From contig CAIVPX010000187.1 in assembly GCA_903907905.1 (NCBI GenBank), positions 1-64,000 on the forward strand: a stretch of DNA of 64,000 nucleotides. Direction: 5' to 3'. Of this stretch, positions 50,968-58,006 are shown piece by piece. A program made the translations under genes and the position numbers. Position 1 is the first letter of the stretch. Each line of letters begins with the position of its first letter. Source of the stretch: an uncultured bacterium (GTDB lineage Bacteria > Pseudomonadota > Gammaproteobacteria > Burkholderiales > Burkholderiaceae_E). The notes under the pieces were generated by a model. That model was not told the DNA's origin, made no database searches, and saw only the letters and a program-made list of their open reading frames with translations.

Positions 50968-51447
50968 ATGGTTGCGATCGTGCGAGTGCAGGCCGAGGAT
51001 TTCGACGCCGGGCTGGAAATCGGCCGACTGCGGCAGGCGAATGCCGGCATAGGCGCCATCGCCACCTTCATCGGTACGGTTCGAGACGTGAACGATGGCA
51101 GTGGCGTGTCGACCCTGACGCTCGAGCATTACCCGGGCATGACCGAGCAGGCGCTCGACGACATCGCGGCTCAGGCAAGGCGTCGCTGGCGGGTCATCGA
51201 TACCGTCATCGTTCACCGCGTCGGGGCGATGCACCCTACCGATCAGATCGTCCTGGTGATCGTGAGTTCTGCTCACCGCGGCGATGCCTTCGCTGCGTGC
51301 GAGTTCATCATGGACTACCTCAAGACCTCGGCGCCTTTTTGGAAAAAAGAGATCACGCCGCAAGGGGCTCGCTGGGTCGAGGCCCGTGCGTCGGATGACC
51401 AAGCGCAGGCGCGTTGGGATTCTCCTGGTCGGCACCCGGGGGCCTGA
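50968..51447 (+). CDS. moaE: Molybdopterin synthase catalytic subunit
   Basis: The 159-residue subunit converts cyclic pyranopterin monophosphate to molybdopterin with MoaD. It has ATFIGTVRDVNDGSGVSTLTLEHYPGMTEQAL, HRVGAMHPTDQIVLVIVSSAHRGDAFAACEFIMDYLKTSAPFWKKE with the conserved catalytic Lys residues, and a short variable C-terminus. It is the last gene of moeA-moaD-moaE. Confidence 0.96.
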   Translation: MVAIVRVQAEDFDAGLEIGRLRQANAGIGAIATFIGTVRDVNDGSGVSTLTLEHYPGMTEQALDDIAAQARRRWRVIDTVIVHRVGAMHPTDQIVLVIVSSAHRGDAFAACEFIMDYLKTSAPFWKKEITPQGARWVEARASDDQAQARWDSPGRHPGA

Positions 51448-51496
51448 CCGTGCGCTGCTGCCTGGATGAATGCACCGAAGGTTTAGGGCTCGCGCC

Positions 51497-51877
51497 ATGA
51501 GCAGCATGTCGCTGACCGGGGCACTCGCCGTTGCGAGCGGCGCAGCCATCGGTGCGTGTCTGCGCTGGGGCCTCGGCATTGCGCTCAATGCGGCGCAGTC
51601 AAATCTGCCCTTGGGCACCTTGATTGCCAACCTCGCTGGCGGACTGCTTGCAGGCGTGGCGATGGCCTGGTTCGCGCGCCATCCGGAACTCTCGCCGGCA
51701 TGGCGCCTTTTTGCGACCACGGGATTCCTGGGCGGGCTCACGACCTTCTCGACCTTCTCGGCCGAATCGCTGGCGCTGGTGATGCGAGGGGAGGTGCTCG
51801 CGGCCGTGATCCATTCGGGCCTTCATCTGGCCGGCTCGCTCGTGGCAGCGGGCATCGGGTACAAGCTGGCGAGTTGA
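51497..51877 (+). CDS. crcB: Fluoride efflux transporter CrcB/Fluc
   Basis: A 126-residue, four-helix dual-topology fluoride channel. It has GAAIGACLRWGLG, NLPLGTLIANLAGGLLAGVAMA (Asn pore segment) and TTGFLGGLTTFSTFSAES with the Phe-box. ATG 51497 or 51506 are possible; 51470 would add nine unconserved residues. No fluoride riboswitch is visible upstream. The gene ends at the edge of the repeat block. Confidence 0.93.
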   Translation: MSSMSLTGALAVASGAAIGACLRWGLGIALNAAQSNLPLGTLIANLAGGLLAGVAMAWFARHPELSPAWRLFATTGFLGGLTTFSTFSAESLALVMRGEVLAAVIHSGLHLAGSLVAAGIGYKLAS

Positions 51878-51880
51878 TGC

Positions 51881-52003
51881 GCGGACCGCCCGGCTCGGGC
51901 GGTATCGCGGGCGTCGTGCTCAGAGGCTGCGGCTCCGCTATCGCGGACCGCCCGGCTCGGGGGTATCGCGGGCGTCGTGCTCAGAGGCTGCGGCTCCGCT
52001 ATC
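51881..52003 (+). repeat. Tandem duplication, unit 61-62 bp
   Basis: Copy 1 (51881-51942) and copy 2 (51943-52003) are nearly identical, differing mainly in the GGGCGGT/GGGGGT stretch. Copy 1 contains a perfect 8-bp hairpin (ACCGCCCG-GCT-CGGGCGGT, 51885-51903). REP-like palindromic character is apparent. Confidence 0.92.
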
Positions 52004-52127
52004 GCGGAGCTTCCCTCGCTCCCGACTGCCAAGCCGGGACGCAAAAAAACTCGGCCCCGTGGGGGCCTCAAACAGTTTTCGCGTCTGATCCGGCTTGACT
52101 GCCGTCCGCTCGGCTTGCCAATTCGCT
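51979..52127 (+). repeat. Left arm of a ~149-bp imperfect inverted repeat
   Basis: Reading inward, this arm runs from GCTCAGAGGCTGCGGC to GGCTTGCCAATTCGCT and is the inverted, mostly identical copy of 52509-52656. It includes a terminator-like hairpin at 52038-52085 in which GACGC plus an A-run pairs with a T-run plus GCGTC around a GGCCCC/GGGGCC core. Confidence 0.92.
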
Positions 52128-52262
52128 CGCCGCCCGCGACACCCCCGAGCCTGGAATTGCATCGAAATCGAGCAAGGTCACGGCCGACCTTCAGGGTTAG
52201 CCCTTCGAGTTCCGCGCGCACGACTGCCCCCCTAGGGGTCCGCCCACTGCCGTGCGTCCCGC

Positions 52263-52300
52263 CTGACCGTTGTGCGCTCGGTTTGCCAATTCGCTCGCTG
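52263..52300 (+). repeat. Partial direct copy of the arm terminus
   Basis: About 37 bases resemble 52094-52130 (shared core GTTTGCCAATTCGCTCG versus GCTTGCCAATTCGCTCG), in the same orientation as the left arm. It shows the element was copied at least three times within the block. Confidence 0.75.
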
Positions 52301-52508
52301 CACGCACCGTTCCTCAGGGCAGGAGGGCCGACGGGTGCGGTTCGGGCTTCGTCGTCTACGACCTGCAGTAGCCTGATGCCCGTCGATCGGGTTGTGTGTG
52401 GTGGATCGATTGGGGACTGTGTGCCGAGAGAAGGCCGGAGGATCACTCGCGCTCGGAGTGGTTGAAGGCGCGAACGGATTCGAGGCCAGGGGGTGGGCGT
52501 GCGTGGCC

Positions 52509-52656
52509 AGCGAATTGGCAAGCCGAGGGTCGGGTGATCAAGCCGGATCCGACGCGAAAACTGTTTGAGGCCCCGAACGGGGCCGAGTTTTTTCGCGTCC
52601 CGGTTTGATCGCCTGACGCGAGGGAAGCGCCGCGCAGCGGCGCCGCAGCCTCTGAG
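52509..52656 (-). repeat. Right arm of the ~149-bp imperfect inverted repeat
   Basis: Starts AGCGAATTGGCAAGCCGAG and ends GCAGCCTCTGAGC, the inverted copy of 51979-52127. Its hairpin (52551-52599) has a perfect GGCCCC-GAAC-GGGGCC core inside an A-run/T-run stem and would terminate transcription in either direction. Confidence 0.92.
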
Positions 52657-52762
52657 CGTGCCGCGCGCGCTCGCTCCCTGGGCGGGCGCATCGAACGGGA
52701 ACACCTGCGACTGTCCCCTCGCCGGGCGCAGGCGACGGAGCCGCGTGAAGCCGGTGTCGCCC

Positions 52763-53881
52763 TCAGCGCTGCGCGATGCGCGTCTCGCCGAAGAGCTTCG
52801 GATGCTCGCGCGGCTGACTGCGCCAGTATTGCCGAGGGGCCTGAACGCTCGCGCCCAGCGCGGCGGCCGCTCGCCAGACCCAGCGCGGGTCGTAGAGCAG
52901 GCCCCGCGCCACGCCGATCAGGTCGGCGTCTCCTGCGGCCAGGATGTCCTCGGCCTGCTGGCCTTCCGTGATCAGTCCTACAGTCATGACCGGAACCTTG
53001 ACCGCCGCCTTGACTGCACGCGCGAACGGGACCTGGTAGCCCGGTCCCAGCTTGATCTGCTGCTTGGGTGAGACGCCCCCGCTCGAGACGTCGATGAAGT
53101 CGACGCCGATGAGCTCGCAGCGTCGGCAGAATTCGACCGCCTCGGGCACGTCCCAGCTACTGCCTTCGACCCAGTCGGTCGCCGAGATCCGCACCCCCAG
53201 GGCCTTGTGAGCGGGCCACGCGGCCCGGAGCGCTGCGATGATCTCCAGGGGATAGCGCATGCGGTTTTCCAGCGACCCGCCGTATTCGTCGGTTCGCTGA
53301 TTGGCGATCGGCGACAAAAACTCGTGCAGCAGGTAGCCATGCGCCGCGTGCACTTCGATCGCGTCGAAGCCCAGTCGGTCGGCGCGAACGGCACTGTCGA
53401 TGAATCGGTCTCGTAGCGCCGCGAGCTCGGCCGAATCGAGTGCCCGGGGGGCCGCCTCGTTCTCACTGACCGCGATCGCACTGGGCGCCGCTGGCGTCCA
53501 GCCGCCTGCGTCGGCAGGGATCAGCGCGCCGCCCTCCCAGGGGCGACCGCTCGATGCCTTGCGGCCGGCATGCCCCAGCTGAATCGCCAGCTTGATGGGC
53601 CCGACGCTTCGCATCATTTGTACGACCCCGCGCAGCGCCGCTTCACTTGCATCGTCGTAGAGGCCCAGGCAGCCATGGGTGATCCGTCCGCGTGGCTCAA
53701 CCGCCGTCGCCTCGAGAATCAGCATGCCCGCGCCGCTCATGGCAAGCTGGCCGAGGTGCGCGTAGTGCCAGGGTTGAGCGCAGCCGTCGATCGCAGAGTA
53801 CTGACACATCGGGGCGATGACGACCCGGTTGGACAGGGTGATCGACCGCAGGGAAAGGGGTTCAAACAATCGGGCGCTCAT
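52763..53881 (-). CDS. NADH:flavin oxidoreductase, Old Yellow Enzyme family (XenA/YqjM-like)
   Basis: A 372-residue FMN enzyme of the OYE family. It has NRVVIAPMCQYSA, with the Cys that marks the XenA/YqjM subclass, LGHAGRKAS, the active-site HAAHGYLLHEFLSPIANQRTDEYGGSLENR and a C-terminal GVARGLLYDPRW phosphate-binding region. It reduces activated C=C bonds of enones and similar compounds; physiological substrate unknown. It converges with crcB across the repeat block and diverges from clpB. Confidence 0.93.
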   Translation of the reverse strand: MSARLFEPLSLRSITLSNRVVIAPMCQYSAIDGCAQPWHYAHLGQLAMSGAGMLILEATAVEPRGRITHGCLGLYDDASEAALRGVVQMMRSVGPIKLAIQLGHAGRKASSGRPWEGGALIPADAGGWTPAAPSAIAVSENEAAPRALDSAELAALRDRFIDSAVRADRLGFDAIEVHAAHGYLLHEFLSPIANQRTDEYGGSLENRMRYPLEIIAALRAAWPAHKALGVRISATDWVEGSSWDVPEAVEFCRRCELIGVDFIDVSSGGVSPKQQIKLGPGYQVPFARAVKAAVKVPVMTVGLITEGQQAEDILAAGDADLIGVARGLLYDPRWVWRAAAALGASVQAPRQYWRSQPREHPKLFGETRIAQR

Positions 53882-53899
53882 TCATCGGTCTCCGTGGGG

Positions 53900-53928
53900 C
53901 TTGAAAATGTCCCGTCTGACCCGCAAGT
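53900..53928 (+). promoter_or_regulatory. Candidate heat-shock (sigma-32) promoter of clpB
   Basis: CTTGAAA (53900-53906), a spacer of 14 bases and CCGCAAGT (53921-53928) resemble the sigma-32 consensus CTTGAAA-N(11-16)-CCCCATNT. The site lies 84 bases before the clpB ATG, in the expected orientation. A small GGTGG/CCACC hairpin follows in the leader near 53969-53984. Confidence 0.6.
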
Positions 53929-54011
53929 CCTGATCAGATCGAGAGAAAGTGATACGAACTTAATCTGACGGTGGCTGAGCCCACCATCCTTCCAACAAGG
54001 ATACCGCGACC

Positions 54012-56612
54012 ATGCGCATCGACAAGCTGACCACCCAGTTGCAGCAGGCGCTGGCCGAGGCGCAGAGCCTCGCCCTCGCGCACGACAACCAGTACATCGA
54101 CCCGCTGCACCTGCTGCTGGCCATCGTCAATCAGGCCGAGGGATCGGGGCGGGCACTGCTCGAGCGCTCGGGGGTTCGGGTGCCGGCGCTCAAGGCCTCC
54201 GCCGAGTCGGCCATCCAGCGCCTGCCTCAGGTCTCGGGGACGGGAGGCGAGGTTCAAGTGGGCCGCGAACTGGTCAACATGCTGAACCTTGCGGAAAAGG
54301 AGGCGATGAAGCGTGGCGACCAGTATGTGGCCACGGAAATGTTCCTGCTGGCCTTGACCGATGATAAGGGTGAGGCCGCACGCGTGGCGCGTGAGGCGGG
54401 TCTGACGAGAAAGTCGCTCGAAGCCACCATTGATGCGGTGCGCGGCGGGGCCAAGGTGGGCAGCGCCGAGGCAGAGGGCCAGCGTGAGGCGCTCAAGAAA
54501 TACACCATCGACCTGACCGACCGCGCGCGCCATGGCAAGCTCGATCCCGTGATCGGGCGCGACGACGAAATCCGCCGCGCCATCCAGATCCTGCAGCGGC
54601 GAACCAAGAACAACCCGGTATTGATCGGCGAGCCCGGTGTGGGCAAGACGGCCATCGTCGAGGGACTGGCGCAGCGAATCGTCAATGGCGAGGTGCCCGA
54701 TTCACTTCGCGACAAGCGGGTGCTGGTGCTCGATATGGCGGGCCTGCTGGCGGGCGCCAAGTTTCGCGGTGAGTTCGAGGAGCGGCTGAAAGCCGTGCTC
54801 AAGGAGGTGGCCGCCGACGAGGGGCGCATTATTCTCTTCATCGATGAAATTCACACCATGGTTGGGGCGGGCAAGGCCGAGGGCGCCATGGACGCGGGCA
54901 ACATGCTCAAGCCCGCGTTGTCTCGCGGCGAACTGCATTGCATCGGCGCCACCACCCTGGACGAATATCGCAAGTACATCGAAAAGGATGCGGCGCTCGA
55001 GCGGCGTTTCCAGAAGGTGCTGGTGGGCGAGCCCAGCGTCGAGGCGACGATTGCCATCCTGCGCGGATTGCAGGAGCGGTACGAATTGCACCACGGCGTT
55101 GACATCACCGATCCGGCGATTGTCGCTGCGGCCGAGTTATCCAATCGCTACATCACCGATCGCTTTCTGCCGGACAAGGCGATCGACCTGATCGACGAAG
55201 CGGCGGCGCGCATCAAGATGGAAATCGACTCCAAGCCGGAGAGCATGGACCGGCTTGACCGCCGAATCATTCAGCTCAAGATCGAGCGCGAGGCGGTCAA
55301 GCGCGAGAAGGACGAGGCCTCGAAGAAGCGGCTCGAACTGATCGAGCAGGAGATCAAGCGCCTCGCCAAGGAGTACAGCGATCTCGAAGAAATCCTGCGG
55401 GCCGAGAAGGCGGCGCTTCAGGGCAGCGCGCAGATCAAGGCCGAGATCGATCGGCTGCGTCTCGAAATGGCCGAGCTTCAGCGCAAGGGGCAGTTCGACA
55501 AGCTGGCCGAGATTCAGTACGGCCGCTTGCCCGAACTTGAGGGGCGGCTCAAGAGCGCGAGCGAGGCCGAGGCCGACCGGGGCAAGGGCGATGCAGCACG
55601 GCCGAGGTTGTTGCGCACGCAGGTGGGTGCCGAGGAAATCGCCGAGGTGGTGTCACGCGCCACCGGAATTCCGGTGTCCAAGATGATGCAGGGCGAGCGC
55701 GACAAGCTGCTCAAGATGGAAGACTTTCTTCACAAGCGCCTGATCGGTCAGGAGGAAGCCGTCACCCTTGTCTCAGACGCGATCCGCCGTTCGCGCGCGG
55801 GCCTGGCTGATCCCAACCGTCCCTACGGCTCGTTCCTCTTTCTGGGGCCGACAGGCGTTGGCAAGACCGAGCTGTGCAAGGCTCTGGCCGAGTTTCTTTT
55901 CGATACCGAGGAGCACATGATCCGCGTGGACATGAGCGAGTTCATGGAGAAGCACTCGGTCGCTCGCCTGATTGGCGCGCCTCCTGGTTATGTAGGTTAT
56001 GAAGAGGGCGGGCACCTTACGGAGGCGGTGCGGCGCAAGCCCTACAGCGTCATCTTGCTGGACGAGGTCGAGAAAGCTCATCCGGATGTCTTCAACGTGT
56101 TGCTGCAGGCGCTCGATGATGGGCGGATGACCGATGGTCAGGGGCGCACGGTGGATTTCCGGAACACCGTGATCGTCATGACCTCCAACCTCGGCTCGCA
56201 CGAGATCCAGCGGCTGGCGGGCCAGGACTCCGATCTCATCAAGGAGTCGGTGATGGGCGAGGTGCGCAAGCATTTCCGGCCCGAGTTCATCAACCGCATT
56301 GACGAGATCGTCGTCTTCCATGCCCTGGGCAGGGAGCACATCCGAGATATTGCCCGCATCCAGTTGTCGCGACTGGAAAAGCGCCTGGCCGATCGGGATA
56401 TGAGTCTCAGCGTATCGGATGTGGCGCTCGATGAAATTGCCAAGGTTGGGTTTGACCCGCTCTATGGCGCGAGGCCGCTCAAGCGGGCGATTCAGCAGCA
56501 CATCGAAAACCCGGTGGCCCGTCTGGTGCTCGAGGGCCGCTTCGGCCCCAAGGATGTGGTGCCGGTTGATTTTTCCGACGGCGAGTTTCGATTCGGTCGT
56601 GTCGTGCACTGA
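54012..56612 (+). CDS. clpB: ATP-dependent disaggregase ClpB
   Basis: The 866-residue Hsp100 chaperone dissolves protein aggregates with DnaK. The N-domain (residues 1-150) is followed by AAA1 with [15 protein letters not shown] and [15 protein letters not shown]. The long coiled-coil middle domain (about 410-520) is present, which distinguishes ClpB from ClpA. AAA2 has [18 protein letters not shown] and ends with [18 protein letters not shown]. Length is normal. Confidence 0.97.
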   Translation: MRIDKLTTQLQQALAEAQSLALAHDNQYIDPLHLLLAIVNQAEGSGRALLERSGVRVPALKASAESAIQRLPQVSGTGGEVQVGRELVNMLNLAEKEAMKRGDQYVATEMFLLALTDDKGEAARVAREAGLTRKSLEATIDAVRGGAKVGSAEAEGQREALKKYTIDLTDRARHGKLDPVIGRDDEIRRAIQILQRRTKNNPVLIGEPGVGKTAIVEGLAQRIVNGEVPDSLRDKRVLVLDMAGLLAGAKFRGEFEERLKAVLKEVAADEGRIILFIDEIHTMVGAGKAEGAMDAGNMLKPALSRGELHCIGATTLDEYRKYIEKDAALERRFQKVLVGEPSVEATIAILRGLQERYELHHGVDITDPAIVAAAELSNRYITDRFLPDKAIDLIDEAAARIKMEIDSKPESMDRLDRRIIQLKIEREAVKREKDEASKKRLELIEQEIKRLAKEYSDLEEILRAEKAALQGSAQIKAEIDRLRLEMAELQRKGQFDKLAEIQYGRLPELEGRLKSASEAEADRGKGDAARPRLLRTQVGAEEIAEVVSRATGIPVSKMMQGERDKLLKMEDFLHKRLIGQEEAVTLVSDAIRRSRAGLADPNRPYGSFLFLGPTGVGKTELCKALAEFLFDTEEHMIRVDMSEFMEKHSVARLIGAPPGYVGYEEGGHLTEAVRRKPYSVILLDEVEKAHPDVFNVLLQALDDGRMTDGQGRTVDFRNTVIVMTSNLGSHEIQRLAGQDSDLIKESVMGEVRKHFRPEFINRIDEIVVFHALGREHIRDIARIQLSRLEKRLADRDMSLSVSDVALDEIAKVGFDPLYGARPLKRAIQQHIENPVARLVLEGRFGPKDVVPVDFSDGEFRFGRVVH

Positions 56613-56663
56613 TTGCCACTAGTCAGCGCGTGGCGACGCCCACCCCCTCCCCACACCCCTGAG

Positions 56664-56689
56664 CGGCGACCCTTTCGGTCGCCGTTCTT
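56664..56689 (+). terminator. Intrinsic terminator after clpB
   Basis: CGGCGACC-CTTTC-GGTCGCCG (56664-56684) followed by TTCTT, about 50 bases after the clpB stop. Confidence 0.7.
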
Positions 56690-56715
56690 GCGTTCACGCG
56701 CCGCGATTCTTGCGA

Positions 56716-56733
56716 CGAGGCAAGACTGCCTCG
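56716..56733. promoter_or_regulatory. Inverted repeat upstream of the flp promoter
   Basis: CGAGGCA-AGAC-TGCCTCG is a perfect 7-bp inverted repeat ending 9 bases upstream of the candidate -35 of the pilin operon. The position suits an activator or repressor site; no regulator can be named. Confidence 0.4.
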
Positions 56734-56742
56734 CGAGGGCCA

Positions 56743-56771
56743 TTGTGACCCCGCCTGCGCCTCTCTAACCT
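56743..56771 (+). promoter_or_regulatory. Candidate promoter of the tad/flp operon
   Basis: TTGTGA (56743-56748), 17 bases, TAACCT (56766-56771), 133 bases before the first pilin ATG. It is the best sigma-70 match I found in the 292-bp gap that otherwise holds only the clpB terminator. Moderate match only. Confidence 0.4.
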
Positions 56772-56903
56772 GCACTCACGCGTTGCATGCATCGACTGAA
56801 TCGCATGTGGCGCGGGTGTCGGTGGGGTATTGGCTGCCGGCATCGTGGGCCTCGCGTCCGATGTTCGGCGTGGGGAAACCGAAACACTCAAGGAGTGCGC
56901 AAG

Positions 56904-57113
56904 ATGATGGGTTCAATCAGGAATTTCTGGCGTGACGAATCCGGCGTGACGGCGATTGAGTACGGCCTCATCGCGGGCTTGCTGTCGGTGGTGATCATTG
57001 CCGCTGTGACCGCGGCGGGTGGCAACCTCAACGCGATCTTCTCGGTGGTTTGCAACAAGCTCAAGACCGCCGTGACGTCCGGCGGTGGAACCTCCGTTGC
57101 CTGCCCGGCCTGA
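56904..57113 (+). CDS. flp1: Flp family type IVb pilin (copy 1)
   Basis: The 69-residue prepilin has NFWRDESGVTAIEYGLIAGLLSVVIIAAV: a short leader, the G/V cleavage site followed by Glu at +5 and the adjacent Tyr, and the single hydrophobic assembly helix of Flp pilins. The C-terminal part has one Cys in FSVVCNKL and another in SVACPA, a possible disulphide. AGGAG lies 8 bases before the ATG. It is nearly identical to the next gene, which it precedes by 20 bases. Confidence 0.95.
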   Translation: MMGSIRNFWRDESGVTAIEYGLIAGLLSVVIIAAVTAAGGNLNAIFSVVCNKLKTAVTSGGGTSVACPA

Positions 57114-57133
57114 CCAATCAAGGAGCGACGAAC

Positions 57134-57343
57134 ATGATCCAAGTCATCAGGAATTTCTGGGCTGACGAGTCCGGTGTCACCGCGATTGAATATGGGCTGA
57201 TCGCCGGGTTGCTCGCCGTCGTGATCATTGCTGCCGTGACTGCGGCGGGTGGCAACCTCAACGCGATCTTCTCGCTGGTCTGCAACAAGCTCAACAGTGC
57301 CGTGGCGGTGGGCGGCGGAACCGCAGTGGCCTGCCCGGCCTGA
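57134..57343 (+). CDS. flp2: Flp family type IVb pilin (copy 2)
   Basis: The 69-residue prepilin differs from copy 1 at about 12 positions, mainly at the first residues (MIQVIRNFWAD) and in the C-terminal part (NSAVAVGGGTAVACPA). The cleavage site and the GVTAIEYGLIAGLL core are unchanged. A tandem duplication is evident in the DNA too. One copy may be the major pilin and the other minor, or both may co-assemble. Confidence 0.95.
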   Translation: MIQVIRNFWADESGVTAIEYGLIAGLLAVVIIAAVTAAGGNLNAIFSLVCNKLNSAVAVGGGTAVACPA

Positions 57344-57396
57344 GCGGCTTTCGGCAGACCTGCGCCTCAATGCACCAGTCAGGATTGCGCTCACGC

Positions 57397-57984
57397 ATGA
57401 CCGTTGAAACCCTTGCGATTGTTCTGGGCCGCTTCGCACTGCTCGCAGTGCTGGTCGTGAGTGCCTGGACTGACTGGCGTAGCCGTCGAATCCCCAATGT
57501 GATTGCAGTGTTGGGCTTGTTCGTGGCGTTGGGGTGGCATCTGCTTGCACCGGCAGGGGCGGGGCTGTTCGACCGCTACCTGCCGGGCGCACTGGGCCTT
57601 CGAGAGGCCTCGCTGGGCGCCAGTTGCGCCTTCATCGGCTTTCTCGTCTTGCACGGCTTCGGTCTGGTCGGCGCTGGTGATGTGAAGCTGATGACCGCAG
57701 TCGGCGCCTTTGCCGGCCTCGATAGCCTGCCGGGTTTGGTGTTGCTGGTGTTTTGCTGCGGCGGAGTGTTGGCCCTGTGCCAGGCACTGATCGAGCGGCG
57801 CCTGATCGTCGTATTGCGCAATGTACGCGGCCTTGCCTACGCGCTGGCCTGCAGGCTCGGGGGGTGGTCGGCCCCCTTGCCGGAGGTATCCACCGAGCAG
57901 GGCTCACGCATGCCGTTCGCGCTGGCGATCGCGTCCGGGTCGGCTGCGTTCGCGCTCGCCAGCTGGTGGGATCTGATCGTTTGA
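57397..57984 (+). CDS. cpaA/tadV: Tad prepilin peptidase (A24 family)
   Basis: The inner-membrane aspartic protease, of about 195 residues, cleaves the Flp leader peptides. Two catalytic Asp motifs are visible: AWTDWRSRRIPN near residue 25 and GAGDVKLMTAVGAFAG near residue 92. Several membrane helices follow, and there is no N-terminal methylase domain, as is typical of the Tad type. ATG 57370 is an alternative start. It lies directly after the two pilin genes. Confidence 0.9.
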   Translation: MTVETLAIVLGRFALLAVLVVSAWTDWRSRRIPNVIAVLGLFVALGWHLLAPAGAGLFDRYLPGALGLREASLGASCAFIGFLVLHGFGLVGAGDVKLMTAVGAFAGLDSLPGLVLLVFCCGGVLALCQALIERRLIVVLRNVRGLAYALACRLGGWSAPLPEVSTEQGSRMPFALAIASGSAAFALASWWDLIV

Positions 57985-58006
57985 CGCACTGAAGGGAAAT
58001 ACATTT

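Larger units (their letters stand above)
51878..52762. other. Gene-free repeat block between crcB and the OYE gene
   Basis: An 885-bp non-coding interval between two converging genes. From left to right it holds a 61/62-bp tandem duplication (51881-52003); a left arm (51979-52127); an inverted partial copy of the tandem unit (about 52130-52153); a unique core with a partial direct copy of the arm end (52263-52300); a right arm inverted to the left one (52509-52656); and GC-rich sequence to the OYE gene. Frames open through it on both strands are artefacts of the base composition; none has a recognisable protein or ribosome-binding site. Confidence 0.85.

Noticed and set aside
51420-51496. Fluoride riboswitch before crcB
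   Set aside because: The conserved GGNGAUGG...CC core and pseudoknot sequences are not present; the gap is short and crcB seems to rely on moaE read-through or another promoter.
51823-52704. 293-codon minus-strand frame across the repeat block
   Set aside because: It runs into crcB, is composed of translated repeats, and alternative frames on both strands are equally open; no start signal or domain.
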